Counted from the stretch's first letter, positions 38,901 through 50,693 are shown. The stretch: DNA of 64,000 nucleotides from Diploscapter coronatus (GCA_964036155.1 OZ038423.1:54575249-54639248); one strand, 5' to 3'. A program made the numbers and translations. Notes: generated from the letters alone by a model not told the origin.

Positions 38901-39848
38901 AAAGAAAAACATTTACTTTCTGTTCACATGCACAATCGTTGCATAAAACAACTCATTTAGACTGTCAATATTGTGTGGGAATGAATATTCTCACCTGTGC
39001 TATGAGGAATATTTGAGTGGCTCATCTTCACTCGCGACAAACCAATCACTCAATTATTGGGTCATGGTAAGTTATTCAGTTTTCAATTACTTTTCATTAT
39101 TTTTGTCTATAATTTTAGCAAGGCGTAAATTTTCCATTTTCATCAATTTCAACGTTGGATATCAATGTCAAATTGAATAGGAAGATAGTTGCCAGTCAAA
39201 AGGATGTTAAGCTGAAGGTTAGTTCATCGTCAGGGAAATTACCAATTTTCGGAGAGGAGAAGCAAGAAATGCTACAATAAAATTAACATTGAATCTTCAT
39301 TGTATCGATGAAGATCAGGCATTATCCTCGTAATCATTTAGCAGAAAGAAAAATTTCGACAATGCTGCATAAAATTTTTCTTCGAGAACTCATTGCTCTC
39401 GTAAGCAATACTGCAATTCTTTTATGACTGAAGACCATATCTTCCAAAACATTATGCATTGATGCAATGCGATCTTCGTCAATGCCTTTTATTAACTCGT
39501 TCAATAGTTTTCAAAGACAAAATCTTTACTCTTCATTCGAAAAATTTTTCAGAATAAAAGTTAGTTTATATCAATAATTTGCAGCCAGGTCAGAAACAGA
39601 CATTGACATTCGACGGTCTGCTGCCTCGAAGACTGTACACGATAGAGCGATGTGTGCATCTGCAGCTGCCTGCCTCCATCTATCTGCACTCTGCATTGAC
39701 ATCCTCTTTCTCCACGCAACAACAGTCCATCTGCAGTCAGGAAGCCTATCGGACTCGCGCTAATTTTTCCGCAATTCTTCAGTGCCATTATTCATTATGG
39801 GTTGTCTTATTGTTCATTTCACTTGATCGAATTGTATATTTATTCTGA
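35907..39848 (+). CDS. Orphan secreted or GPI-anchored protein, 5' end unresolved
   Basis: Seven exons join with consistent phase: 35907-36017, 36646-36783, 37679-37808, 38678-38744, 38961-39066, 39119-39217, 39585-39848, giving 304 residues from the first acceptor. The first exon encodes a hydrophobic stretch (SLNLSLVFLILCSTVYACE) that looks like the end of a signal peptide, but no in-frame ATG was found, so a start exon is missing. The body is Cys-rich with several N-glycosylation sequons (CNVTS, EYSNKSS, HNKSTT, ATNQS). A beta-rich region near LDINVKLNRKIVAS follows, and the tail ends in a hydrophobic segment (LWVVLLFISLDRIVYLF), as in GPI-anchored or type I membrane proteins. No family recognised. 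Each junction uses a normal acceptor and donor, which supports a real gene. Confidence 0.7.
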
Positions 39849-40477
39849 AATTTCTGACGGAAATTAAACTCTGGATAGAAATCATGAGACAATGAAGTAC
39901 ATCTTCTAATTGTGAAGTTTGTGACACCATTGAATGACTTGAGGTCGTCGTGGCCATCTTTTCCATTGTTTGATCCATAAAGCTTGAAAATGCTATCTCT
40001 GAGTTTGTTTTAGTGAAAGCATTTCAATATGGCATAATGCATCATTGCCATAACGAATAATTGATAATATTACCTATCGCATTTTATTCACCCATAAATG
40101 AGAAGATAATTCAAATTATCACACTAGTGCAATTTTAGAAAAACGAATTTCAGGCAAGCATTTTCGATCTCTATGGTTTGGGGAATAGGCCATGCATGCT
40201 TTCTCTGGAATTTACGTGATTGATAGTGTCTGAGGCCAAATGCTTGCAGCCAAGAGTAATGGGTTGATCTTGAGCCTCTAACTTATCGCCTTTCGTAAAA
40301 AAGCGAATGATTTGATGAGAGCACAAACACTGCTCAAAACAATCGACAATCAATCTCTTTTTTTTTCGAGGTGCTATTGATTTTGCCTTGTAATTGCATT
40401 TATCCATCAGATATCAGCCATTCTCTGATACTAAACATCTAAAGAGCTTATTCAATCTTCTCTTCCATTCATTCAAT

Positions 40478-41451
40478 ATGAAACTATCACTGCTTATCTT
40501 TTTGGTTACAACCTATGGAGCCATGGGAAAGAAAGGTATTTTCTAAAAATGATCACTTATTATTGCACTCTATCATGTTCATTAACGAAGGAAAGCAGAG
40601 GAGCGAAAATGCTCTAGAACGTTAGAGAATTATTAAAAATCACGAACAATGCACGAAATGGTTGGGTTTCAAAAATGAGTTCAAAATCTACCGAGCAATC
40701 GATACAGTAGCGTCACGTCTCACCCACTTTGAAAATTTTCATGCGCTGTGTGTTGCCCTGCGTTTGTTTCTCTTTTCGTTAATGAACCTGGATAAAGTGT
40801 TATTGAACTTGCTAACTGATAAATCTGGCCTCTTCATTCGGAACGATATTTTTGAATGAATTATAAATCAGAATTATAAATTTGGGTTGATCAACCTACA
40901 ATTTAAGGACAAGACATTATTGGAAGGAAAAAGAGAAAAAAAACCCTAATTGACTACGCGTTAGAATCATAGACATTTAAAATTTGTAATAGGCTTTGAT
41001 AAACGATGCATGTTTATGGAATGTTTTAGGAATTGTCTACAAAAAGACATGTGAGCCCCACGACCCGAGCTTCAAGATCTGCTGCAATGGAGTGTTGCAA
41101 AATAAGGGAATAAATAACGAGTGTTGTGGCACAGAAGCCTACGATTCGACCTTCAAGATTTGTTGTTACGGAGTTGTGCAAAATCGAGGACTAAATAAGG
41201 AGTGCTGTGGGACGGAACCGTTCAATCCCGAAATGAAAATGTGCTGCAAGGGTCAAATTCATTACCGAGGACTAAATAAGGAGTGCTGTGGGACGGAACC
41301 GTTCAATCCCGAAATGAAAATGTGCTGCAAGGGTCAACTTCATTACCGAGGACTAAATAAGGCCTGTTGTGGAAGAGAGCCATTCAACCCTGATTTCAAG
41401 ATGTGTTGCAACGAGAAGTTGTACACTCGTAAGCCCGGATATGTGTGTTAG
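40478..41451 (+). CDS. Secreted di-cysteine repeat protein (galaxin-like)
   Basis: Two exons, 40478-40535 and 41040-41451, encode 159 residues. The signal peptide is MKLSLLIFLVTTYGAMG. The remainder is five tandem 27-residue repeats of the form CCGTEPFNPEMKMCC followed by a KGQxHYRGLNKE-type linker. Paired cysteines at fixed spacing (CCG...CC) are the hallmark of galaxin-type repeats known from coral matrix proteins and also seen as secreted animal proteins. Repeats 1, 2 and 5 are diverged; repeats 3 and 4 are nearly identical in DNA (see the repeat entry). The likely role is a disulphide-cross-linked extracellular or matrix protein; binding partners cannot be inferred. The stop is followed by AATAAA about 107 bases later. 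Confidence 0.88.
41186..41347 (+). repeat. Recent 81-bp tandem duplication in galaxin-like gene
   Basis: Copies 41186-41266 and 41267-41347 differ at one visible base (ATT to CTT, Ile to Leu). They encode one 27-residue repeat each, and the other repeats of the same gene are far more diverged. This indicates a recent unequal-exchange or slippage event. Confidence 0.9.
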
Positions 41452-41557
41452 TTCGGGGCAACATAAATTGGCATCAACATTTTTCGTCATATTCTAAATT
41501 GTGAATGCTAGTTCTTTTTTTAGAAATCTGAATTTAGTTTTTATTCGTATTTGAATC

Positions 41558-41563
41558 AATAAA
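41558..41563 (+). terminator. Polyadenylation signal of galaxin-like gene
   Basis: AATAAA 107 bases after the stop codon, in an AT-rich stretch. Confidence 0.6.
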
Positions 41564-42112
41564 TTCCATTTGAAGTTTGAATTCGATCACGATTGAAATA
41601 ATCATCATGTTCAGGGACGCAACGGAATTCCGTGAGGGAAGCTTTTCCCTCTTTTTTGCCTCATGTGTAAGGAGTGCAATTGATATTCCCGGTATGAAGA
41701 CAAAGTCATGGAAGTGTTTTTCTAGGAATCTGTAGGGCTAGACAGGATTATGGCAAAAAAAACCGCATGAAAAACGGATCAGTGTAGCCAAAGATATGAA
41801 TTTCTGAAGACGATGACCTAGGCCCATATCTAATAGTGAAAAAGAAAAATCAGAAAAAATCACTTCGCAATTTTTTTTTAGAAATTGTTAAAAAATGACG
41901 AAATTTTTTTTGCCTTTGACTTCATAAAGTGGACGGGGCTTGCGCTCTCTAACCAAGAGCAAAACTTCATATCTTGATACAACTCTATGATATTTTTGAT
42001 TGCATGTATTTATTTCGAAATTCTATTCTTTCATACTGATACTGACTAATTCAATAAATTGATAATCATCAGTACACGTAATTAAACGATACCCGTAATA
42101 ATATTCCCTACA

Positions 42113-45100
42113 TTACACAGTCGGTGTTTCAAGAACCGTATTATTGATACCATTTGCGAAGCTCGAATTCAGGAATAATACTTTATGGTAGGACTTTACA
42201 ATTGTGGAGCAAAACCTGCAAGGAAATTCGTAATTGTAAAAAATCTTTCTTAAAAATAGCTTACTTATATCGTTCATCCTTATTTTTAATGAATTGGCTG
42301 AACTTGATCGAATGGAAAAACGTCAGATCTTCGTTGTAGTATTTAACCAAGTAGGTTTTACGAGCAAATTCCGTCATTGCAGTCGATTCGCTAACGTTGG
42401 CTGGTCTGGAAATAATTAGATAAATACTTTAAAAACTGGCTATCAAACTTTCAGAAAATTTGTCTTTTCTATTAATTAGTGAAGTCTATGTTACAGATCA
42501 TTCAAATCCGAGAATTGTTTGACAATGGACAAAAATTTCTGGTATGATTGTTGAAGCGCTCTTCAATATCTAGGATTTTTCTAATCAGAATTATCTGACT
42601 TCCTTTACCGCAGTGTTAGTATTATTATTAATGAAGAGTTGAAATCTGGGAGGGAGGCCGAAAATTAAGAGAGAATTATTTTAGACCAGTCTGTTTCGCG
42701 TACTATTCTCTATTTTTCTAAACACGAAAATAGCTGTGCATCCCTTTGCACCTCCCAGATTAAGAACCACATTAATAAGTAGCTTTGTTCATGAAATCTT
42801 GAAATTCACTTTAACTAATTAACATACATTTGATGATCGACAACTCTCAGATATTTAACGAAAACGCATTCAATGAAGAGTCCGCCCTTGTAGAAAATCT
42901 TCATGAGACCAGAAAAGAAAGGCATTTCGTGTGTCGGTATGTAATATCTGAATTTATTCATACAGTTATTCTAATTCAGTAAAATTCGCAACCGACTTAC
43001 ATGTCACTGAGCGTCCAACTTGAAAATTTGTGCATTTCTGTGAAGACCGTTTCATTCTCGCTGATTATTTTCTTTTTGCGTAACTAAATCAGCTTGATAA
43101 CAGTGAGTATAGAGGAATAACTGATCACCCTTTGCTGATATTCCTCAATTGTTTCCCGGCAAGATTTGTCGCATTTATTTTCGTCTTTGACCATTTCTAT
43201 CGCCCTCTCCATCGCTTTTTGACCTAAAATGAATAAACCTTTTCTCCATCTGTAAAACTTTTATTTTGCAGCATTAAACAAAACAGAAGAAATATTTCCA
43301 TTATTATTTTTGATTCATTTTCTAACTTTTCACTAATAAAATCACAAATATGAGCATTTCTATCATTTATTTATCCCAGAAAATTTTGAACATTTTCAAA
43401 TCAAAACAGTGGAAACTTTAGACTATTGCTAGCTGTAATTTTTTTAAATTATGATAATTTTTATAAGTGAATAAATAAATTACCGACGTCGTCTCGCTCC
43501 CACCAACCACCGCGTTCTGATGCTAAAGATTTCGAACCGAGTGTAGGTCGTTATCCACCAAAAATTTTGGTGGATAAAGACCGACCTCCTTTCGAACCCA
43601 TCTGATGGAACACCATATCGAGATCGAATGGCTGCCAGAAATTTAGCATCGCGTCATCGGCAACAGCGAAATAACCTAACTATTTAGATATTCATAATTT
43701 TCGATAATAACGCACCCTTTATATTCCTCAGACCCAATTCATGTGCCTTTACCAAGCAGATGTAGCCATGATAGCCGTGATTAATTTCTCTGGGATTAAG
43801 ATGAATGTAGTTGAATGGATATTTTAGCGGAGGTACATCAAAGTCATCTGAATTCAAGCTTTCTTTGAATAAAAAGATCAATGATTATTGCCAAAGTTTT
43901 GTTCTTCTGGATACCAACTTCCACAGAAAATCACGGCTCCGAAATATGGCTCGTAAAGTCTTTGAAGGAGCGAATATCCGTGTTCGAATTTCATTTTATT
44001 ATTGCAGATGATTATTAGCGCCTCAAATTGAACAACGCTGATGGTTTACCATTTTTATTATCAATACCGTATCGAGAATATTGTTTAATTGGACTATATT
44101 TCCCTGCTGTTTCTCTAAAGCCTTGTGAGATGTAATACTATGATTGAATTCTAAATTATCGAAGTTTCAAATTATAATTTTAACTCGTTTCATAACCAGT
44201 AAAACCAGTCTTGTCGCAGAATTCGATAAGGTCCTGGAAATTTTCGATTTTTTGAAGCGCTCTGCTATAATCCTGAAAAGTGGGTTTTATCTTAAAGACG
44301 ACACTTGACACAACTTTTTCACTATTTCCAGTCGATTTATCATTGAATAGCTGCAAAAATATTCGTCGACATTTCACAGTTCTTGTCTTCTCAGATGCAG
44401 GCAATTCGTAATTCGTTGGTTTCGATAATTGTGGGAATACATATCTAAAATAAGATAAGATATCTATACAACGATAATAAAATAAAATACCCGATTTCAG
44501 TCAAATCGCGAACCCACTCTTTGAACAAATCAACATCGTCTTTGGACCAGAATTCCATTTTTCTAAATTTGAACATGACGAAATAAATATTTTGGAAAAA
44601 CGAACCCAAACTGTTCAGCCAACTCAATCGCGCAATTGACTGTTGAATTATGATCGCAATTCCAATTATCTAGAAAATTCAAGATCTGACTTGACTTGAG
44701 GTAAACGTCTCTAAATTATTTCATAATTTTAGAAAAAAAAGAACCTTACTGTTCATCTTCGAAGTCCTTCAGATAATTGTGAGCGTTTCTGATTTGAACT
44801 GCGTTCACAGGGTAAAATGCAACGTATTCATCGACGAGATGCAATAATTTCTGCGAAAAGTATGATCGCCAAATGTCAGTTGTTCTAAATTTGACTTTTT
44901 ATTTCAAATTAGCATATTCGTACCTGAAAGAAACAGTAGTAGGCAGGAACATGGTGAAGAATGCATTTCTGTGGAAGAGTGTGTTTTGCGAATTCCAAGG
45001 CGAGTACATTTTCTGGCCCAAAATTATGGGAGGCGCGTGTCGATTGAAATGCTCTGACGAGACTTTGGTAGGATTTGCATGTAGTAACCTGAAAGATAGA

Positions 45101-46159
45101 TTTAAAGAAAAAAAACTTTAAGAAATGATCAACCTGAAAATAGCATCGACATCAGGATCCATATCAACGAGTCCTTGTTGAACTGCAGCCCTCTTCTGTA
45201 CTTCACACAAACGGAAATTGGCATCAGTGTGGTTGTGTTGCTAAAGATATTCTTGTGCTCTAAAACTTCTCACAATTTTTACACTGAAATACTCCAAAGG
45301 AAACCCCCTCGGCCACATGTCTGGTCTTCCAAAATGCAGATAAGGGTTGAACAGTCGATTTCTGAAAGACAAATGTTATGAAAATTATTTTCAGCTGCTC
45401 ACATTATTGGATCTTCATGATTTCTCTCGAATCTAACTCCACTTAGTTCATCTGCGAAGTCAAAGGTATCGAGTCCTCCAAAAATGGGTCGATTATCGTC
45501 GTCTGTGTCATAAATCCACTCAGCTCCGTGGGAAATCGCATACAAATAGCCGATCATTTTTCGAGTATACGATTTGTAGGGCAATTTTCGGACAAAATTA
45601 AATGCTAAATTACAAAAAAAAAGTAATAAAGTGAATCTTTGGGCCAAACTTTATTGTACCTAAGCTCATATCAAGCTGCATTTCAACAGATAGAAAGTGA
45701 ACGCCTTCCAAATTCCAATTTTTCGGAGTTTTCAAATCCGCTACGACCACTAAATTCCATCCGGAAAGAGATGCAAGATACTGAAATAGAGTTGATTCAT
45801 TCCAAGTAACTGCCATTAAGAATGACACGACCTTGACATCTGCTGTGGGCTCATTAATCGTTGTTAACACTATCCATTTATTACTGCCAATTTCCGGCAT
45901 TTTTGCTTTAGCCGATTCTACCACGGTTTCAACATTTTCGCTAAAATATTCTAATTGTATAGCAATATCCTTAGTATAGGTTTGCATACATAGTCTTGAT
46001 CTCGTTGCTTCCATATTTGAAGGCAAACCAATTTATCACAACAAATGCGATAACCGTTAGAATGATAAATTTGTTGAGAGACTTACGAATGAAACTTAGG
46101 GAAACATCTGAATATGAAATGTATATTGAAAACACGAATAAAATCGCTAGAATACACAC
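42113..46159 (-). CDS. STELLO-type (DUF288) glycosyltransferase
   Basis: Multi-exon gene. The 3' part ends at TAA 42113 after FCSTIVKSYHKVLFLN. Motifs in order match DUF288/STELLO proteins: NKWIVLTTINEPTADVK; GWNLVVVADLKTPKNWN; VHFLSVEMQ; LPYKSYTRKMIGYLYAISHG; AEWIYDTDDDNRP with the acidic DDD; NPYLHFGRPDMWPRGFP; VDMDPDVDAIFR; YSPWNSQNTLFHRNAFFTMFLP; then the second domain with GYFAVADDAMLNFW and a C-terminal DERYKFCS. Known role: Golgi-localised putative glycosyltransferase; nematodes carry several. An N-terminal membrane anchor (KFIILTVIAFVVINWFAFKYG, around 46050-46100) lies in a different frame from the catalytic part, so the 5' end is uncertain. Introns as short as 42 and 51 nt are used. 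A hairpin element sits inside the coding region at 43539-43589. Confidence 0.85.
43530..43598 (-). mobile_element. 51-bp hairpin element inserted in STELLO-like coding exon
   Basis: Element 43539-43589 is an imperfect palindrome (minus strand starts GGAGGTCGGTCTTTATCCACC, right half complementary). It is flanked by 9-bp direct repeats TTTCGAACC at 43530-43538 and 43590-43598. Read through, it would introduce a stop. A donor at GGAG/GTCGGT and an acceptor at CTTTAG would remove 43585-43523 (63 nt) and keep frame, giving MGSKGASERGG. Confidence 0.8.
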
Positions 46160-46332
46160 TCATTATGGCCAAAAGAGTTCTAGTCTTCTTTGTAACGTGC
46201 GTATAAACTAATCTCAAATAGCGCGTTTAAAGCTTTTGGCATCATTTTATTGTTAAATCATTTTATCTGTTAAATCTTTACACGCTTGACACAGATACCA
46301 AAATAATTACAAAAATCACTTGATATTGACAC

Positions 46333-46497
46333 GATATCAACAGTTCTCATCTCTCGCATACAGAAGGACTACAGAGGAGACAGATCTGCTGGAGGAAAAA
46401 TCTGAATTCTTCCTCAACGTCTCTCCACTTCCTCGACGAGCTGAACTAGGATTCGTCTGGCCAAGACAATACGTCAGCCAAAAAACTTACTTATTGG
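46333..46497 (+). other. Exon-like fragment, function unknown
   Basis: Open frame bounded by an acceptor-like CAACAG and a donor GTAAAT. It encodes a varied-composition peptide including RAELGFVWPRQYVSQKTYLL. No partner exon was found on either side. It may be a relic exon of a lost gene, or chance. Confidence 0.25.
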
Positions 46498-48289
46498 TAA
46501 ATGATGAATTTTCTCTGTTGAAGATGAAATATCAGGATCCCCAAGTAGATATTCCGGCTTGATCTTCGCGCCAAAAATTTTGCGAAAGAATGTCATCTGG
46601 TCGTAATAAGTTAGCAAAGGCTTAGCAGACCTGTACGTGCACGTTCATAGGTTTATAACAATTAACACGAGCCTGCAGGAATTCGCGAGTCTGCACAGCT
46701 TTGCAATTTTTTTTCTAAAATTTACAAGTGAAAACGAGAAACTACAAGAGTACGAAAGATTAGAACTGTAAATTGGAGATCTACACGAGCACATTTACAG
46801 GCATATAATATCAAATAATTGCAGACCTGTAAAATTTTAGTACTTTCTTAGCAAAAGTTGTGAATTAACAAAATAGCAAAATGAAATAATGAGGATTCGA
46901 ACTTTGTGAAGAAAGAGATATTGCTAATCCTTTATTATCCCAAATCTTGGCCTTCCGTAAAACGTAATAGTGCAAAGAACCTAAAAAATCGTCTGCAATT
47001 CACATTTAGGGGGCAAAAACGTGAAAAGATCCTATCTAAATCGACGATAAATTCATCAAGCATCATTTAAGCGAAAAATTGACTCAAGATATTAGCAGGC
47101 TGAAACCCTTTACAAGGCAAATGAAAATTGCAAAAGACGTGTTCATTTCGGCCTCCTGAATTTGCGATTTTTATCTGTCGTAGGCGATTTTATTCTCTCC
47201 AAAAGGGCAATTATTAATATCTACGAGCGTGGATGTGGATTCATTACATGCGCGAGTGCATAAAGTGAAGTCGTTACTAAAAATGTCTGGATTCTCCTAA
47301 TCTATTCCCTATCCTATTCTCTCCATTACCAGCCTATGAAAATTCCCACATATGAAATATACCTTTCAAACGTGTTAATTGTGTGTATAATACTGTGTTA
47401 GACTTAAAATCGATATATGCATGGATTACACGAGTCTGCTTGATTTATAGAATGGAACGGAGTAATCAGATCTAGGGAGGACGATCGTCAGAAACCCTTG
47501 CGACCTACCCCTATATATTTTCTTAAGAGTTTTGTATCTCTAATCAATCAATAACGTAAACGTTCAAGTTTGCGACCTACCTCGCCGTACAAAATTTTCC
47601 CCCTACAACCTACTTCCCCCTAGTTTTTTCATCTGACGAAAGTGCTCCCTAGGTCTGGGAGTAATGCATGTATTGTATCCAAATGTCCACCAAACCAATC
47701 CAACGTTCAACACCAAATCTATCTATCTTGGCCCTATTCTCCCACTCATATATTGAATCGATCAACTTTTTAAATGTCTCTGTGAAATCATTCTTCTAGC
47801 AAAAGAATTAAAGATTAATCGTGCTATATTTTTCTTCGAATTTACGCATGTTTTGTTCGTTTTCGACTTGCGCCGTCTGAACTCTTCTATTCGCTTCCTC
47901 TATCTGTCTCTATTCGTATTCTCGGATTTTAGAGACAGTTCATTCTTCTAACCTGCGGACTTTTTCCTTTCGTCTCCGATCGAAATCTAATGCAAAGCGA
48001 TCGCTAATCTCGTAAACTATGTTTTATAGACGCATGTCTGATCCTATTCAGATTTAAATCTAAATAAAAAGGATTGGAATTTAAAATGCAATTTTCAATG
48101 AGTTTAGGATATTTTTATGAAATAAATTTAGCCTTCTAAACTTTTAAATATAAAGTTTATCTTTATTTTCCCTGAAAATTGGGAAAACTTTATGCAATGT
48201 AAAATTGAAAATAAATCAATGATTTCATTTATACCCATATTTTTAAAATAAACAATAATGCTAAAAATCTCTATAAACACCGTTTTTAT

Positions 48290-48510
48290 AATTGGCATTC
48301 AGGAATAACACTTGTGGTAGACGGTTACAACCTTGGAGCAATATCTGAGGTTCATTATTGATGATCAGAGAAACTTTCTGAAAATTACTTACTTGTATCG
48401 CTCATCAGAATTATCGACAACTTGACTCATTTTAATCGGGTGGTAATACACTACATTTTCACTGTAGAATCTAGCTAGACTCCATGTTCGTGATCCAGCT
48501 GAACTTAGGC
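48290..48510 (-). pseudogene. Decayed C-terminal fragment of a STELLO-like paralogue
   Basis: Minus-strand reading gives YSENVVYYHPIKMSQVV, then SDERYK, a GTAAGT intron of about 60 bases and YCSKVVTVYHK. These match the final two exons of the STELLO-like gene at 42113-42405 (YNEDLTFFHSIKFSQFIK, DERYK, FCSTIVKSYHKVLFLN). After YHK one base is missing relative to the intact gene, which shifts the frame into an early stop. Upstream exons are absent. It is a truncated relic, about 2.1 kb beyond the 5' end of the intact gene. Confidence 0.8.
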
Positions 48511-48627
48511 CTAAGTTGTATCCATTGATCGGTCTCAGATCAATATTTTTAATAATTTATTTTTTAAATCACTGCAAAACACGAGAAAAATAGGTGAAAA
48601 TGGTTGTTCATTGAATCACCTACAGGT

Positions 48628-48832
48628 AATTACCGATAATTGCCGAATAATTATACAAATCACGAATGAAAACATCGAAAAATAAATAAAAGCGAAAATC
48701 CAGTTTGAGTAATGAAATGCAGTGCATGCCGTGACGCGAGAGGGAAACGTACTGTTCGCATCGCTCCCTTGAGCGAAGGGCACTAACAACTCCCAACTTC
48801 GTTACAATGGACAATAAAATCAGTTTTGTGCA
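48628..48832. repeat. Dispersed ~200-bp repeat, copy 1
   Basis: Begins TAATTACCGATAATTGCCG and runs through CACGAATGAAAACATCGAA to CGTTACAATGGACAATA. It is roughly 90 per cent identical by eye, in the same orientation, to copy 2 at 58784-58974. Confidence 0.85.
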
Positions 48833-49563
48833 ATTCAGGTAACGGACATTGCCTCACCAATGCGAGAATTGCGTGCCTTTCTCCCCTCCCGTTTATTTTC
48901 ACTGCCAAGTAGTCGGAAGATTGCAATAATGTATCAAATTTTTGATCACCGAATCATTCGGGCTGAAATGTCAGGGTGTGCTTTTGATTATGAGCATAGT
49001 TCCTAAATCTGTTTAGGAATGAAATTTGTTTCCCTTCTGGATGTCCCCAGAAAGGTTGGTTCCAAAAAGTGTTTATTCGACACAAGTCGAGACTTGATCG
49101 AATCCCAAGATTTACCTTGAGTAACTGGGTTAAAAACCGACGAGTTCAGTGTGGAACAGATATTAATGCAGGTTTCGTGTTGCCTGACAAACGATATTGC
49201 AAATGCTTTAGCCACATAATGAAATGCTAGAGAGCGCAGACAGGCAGTGAGAATGGCGCGAACAGAAGGAATGGTGTGAGCTGTTTCGAAAGTGTTCGCA
49301 TTTGAGTTGAACTGATTACATATTATTCAAGGTGAATGCAGCAAAAAAATCGATGATTGTCATACGAGATGTTTCACAGTGTGTTAAAACATTCATTCCG
49401 TTAGCTTTGGCCTGCTGAAGTACATTTTGGATCACCGAATCATCGGGCTGGAAGTCGAATTCAATGTCATCATGTGTGTGATTTCATTGTGCCATTGTCA
49501 CTGTCATTTTTGTCTTGTCATTCCATGCACTCAATATTTTTGTCCCTTTTTCCGTTCATTTCA

Positions 49564-49725
49564 GGTTCCAAATCAGGGCCGCGCGAACGCAGCCCCTCAC
49601 TCAAAAATTTAGTCGTCGGCGAACCCCAACTCGGAGCTGCCGTGCAGGTCAGCCCAGACCGAAGTGCAATGCCCGGGCCTCGCCACAGATAACCGCCTTC
49701 CTGATCGCGGTGTCTCCCGACCAGG
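49564..49725 (+). other. GC-rich exon-like block of unknown assignment
   Basis: A sharply bounded GC-rich segment between an acceptor (TTCATTTCAG) and a donor (GACCAG/GTAAGT) in AT-rich surroundings. One frame is open throughout, but its Arg/Ala/Pro composition is uninformative. It could be a 5' untranslated or first exon of a distant plus-strand gene (possibly the one at 59305), or an exon relic. Confidence 0.3.
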
Positions 49726-50693
49726 TAAGTTTATGAGTCGCTGGCAGGGGGAACAAATAGGGAGTGGTTGAGATATCCTGGACCGCATTGGGTAGAGTAT
49801 AATAGAATAGGGAGGAAAGATGGCTAGACACTTTCGAAAGTGGGGAAGAACAAGTGCATGGAAATAGATAGAAGAGAAAAATACTATAGTTCACAGTCAC
49901 TTTGCCAGTAGATTGAAAAGAAAGTTGATTTTTGGCACTTTTCTCCAATTGATTACAGGCTACCAAAGTATGAAATTAGCATATCTGAATAACAATGTGC
50001 ATATCTATGAATCTGCATAACAGAATGAACGATGTTACGCATCCAGTACGACTTTTCAAGTTTAAAAATTAGAATAAACTCAAAATAAAATTGAATTATA
50101 TGAAATTATGTGAGATAAAACTGGAACCAGAATTGAATTGTTTGAATCTACGACCCTATGAAATTTCTTTACAATATTAGAGCGACTAATGAAGAACGTT
50201 CTTAGATTTTTAGAGTGAAATGGTAGAATGAAGATACGCAAATTGGAATATCCTGAACATTGAAACGATGTTATCAAAGCAAAAACCGAAGTCGGAATTT
50301 CTTCTACTGATCTACTAATTTGAAATTAAATTATCATATAATCAGAATTATATATAATCAAATGAGCATCAATGTTCACTTTGTTAAGCAAGATGACATG
50401 AAAAATTTCGAAATTCATAAATTAGCATATTAATTTCAGTTAATGCTATTTATTTCGAAAGGAAATTATTGTATTTTGGAAATGCAACTTCTCAGCACTT
50501 TTCTAGTCTATTCAATAAAATGTGCATCTTTATAGTTATTCGTATGAAGCTCTTCAAATTATCACATCACTATTTAAGAAAAGAGGAAATTACATGATGT
50601 CTTGTAAATCTTCTAACCAGCTATTATGGTTTTAGTGGAATTTATCATTTTTCATAAAATGTCAAATTGAATCATCCGGGAGTGAAACATGTA

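Noticed and set aside
43530..43540. GGTTCGAAA resembling a tRNA B box
   Set aside because: It is the duplicated target site around the hairpin in the STELLO exon, with conserved coding sequence on both sides.
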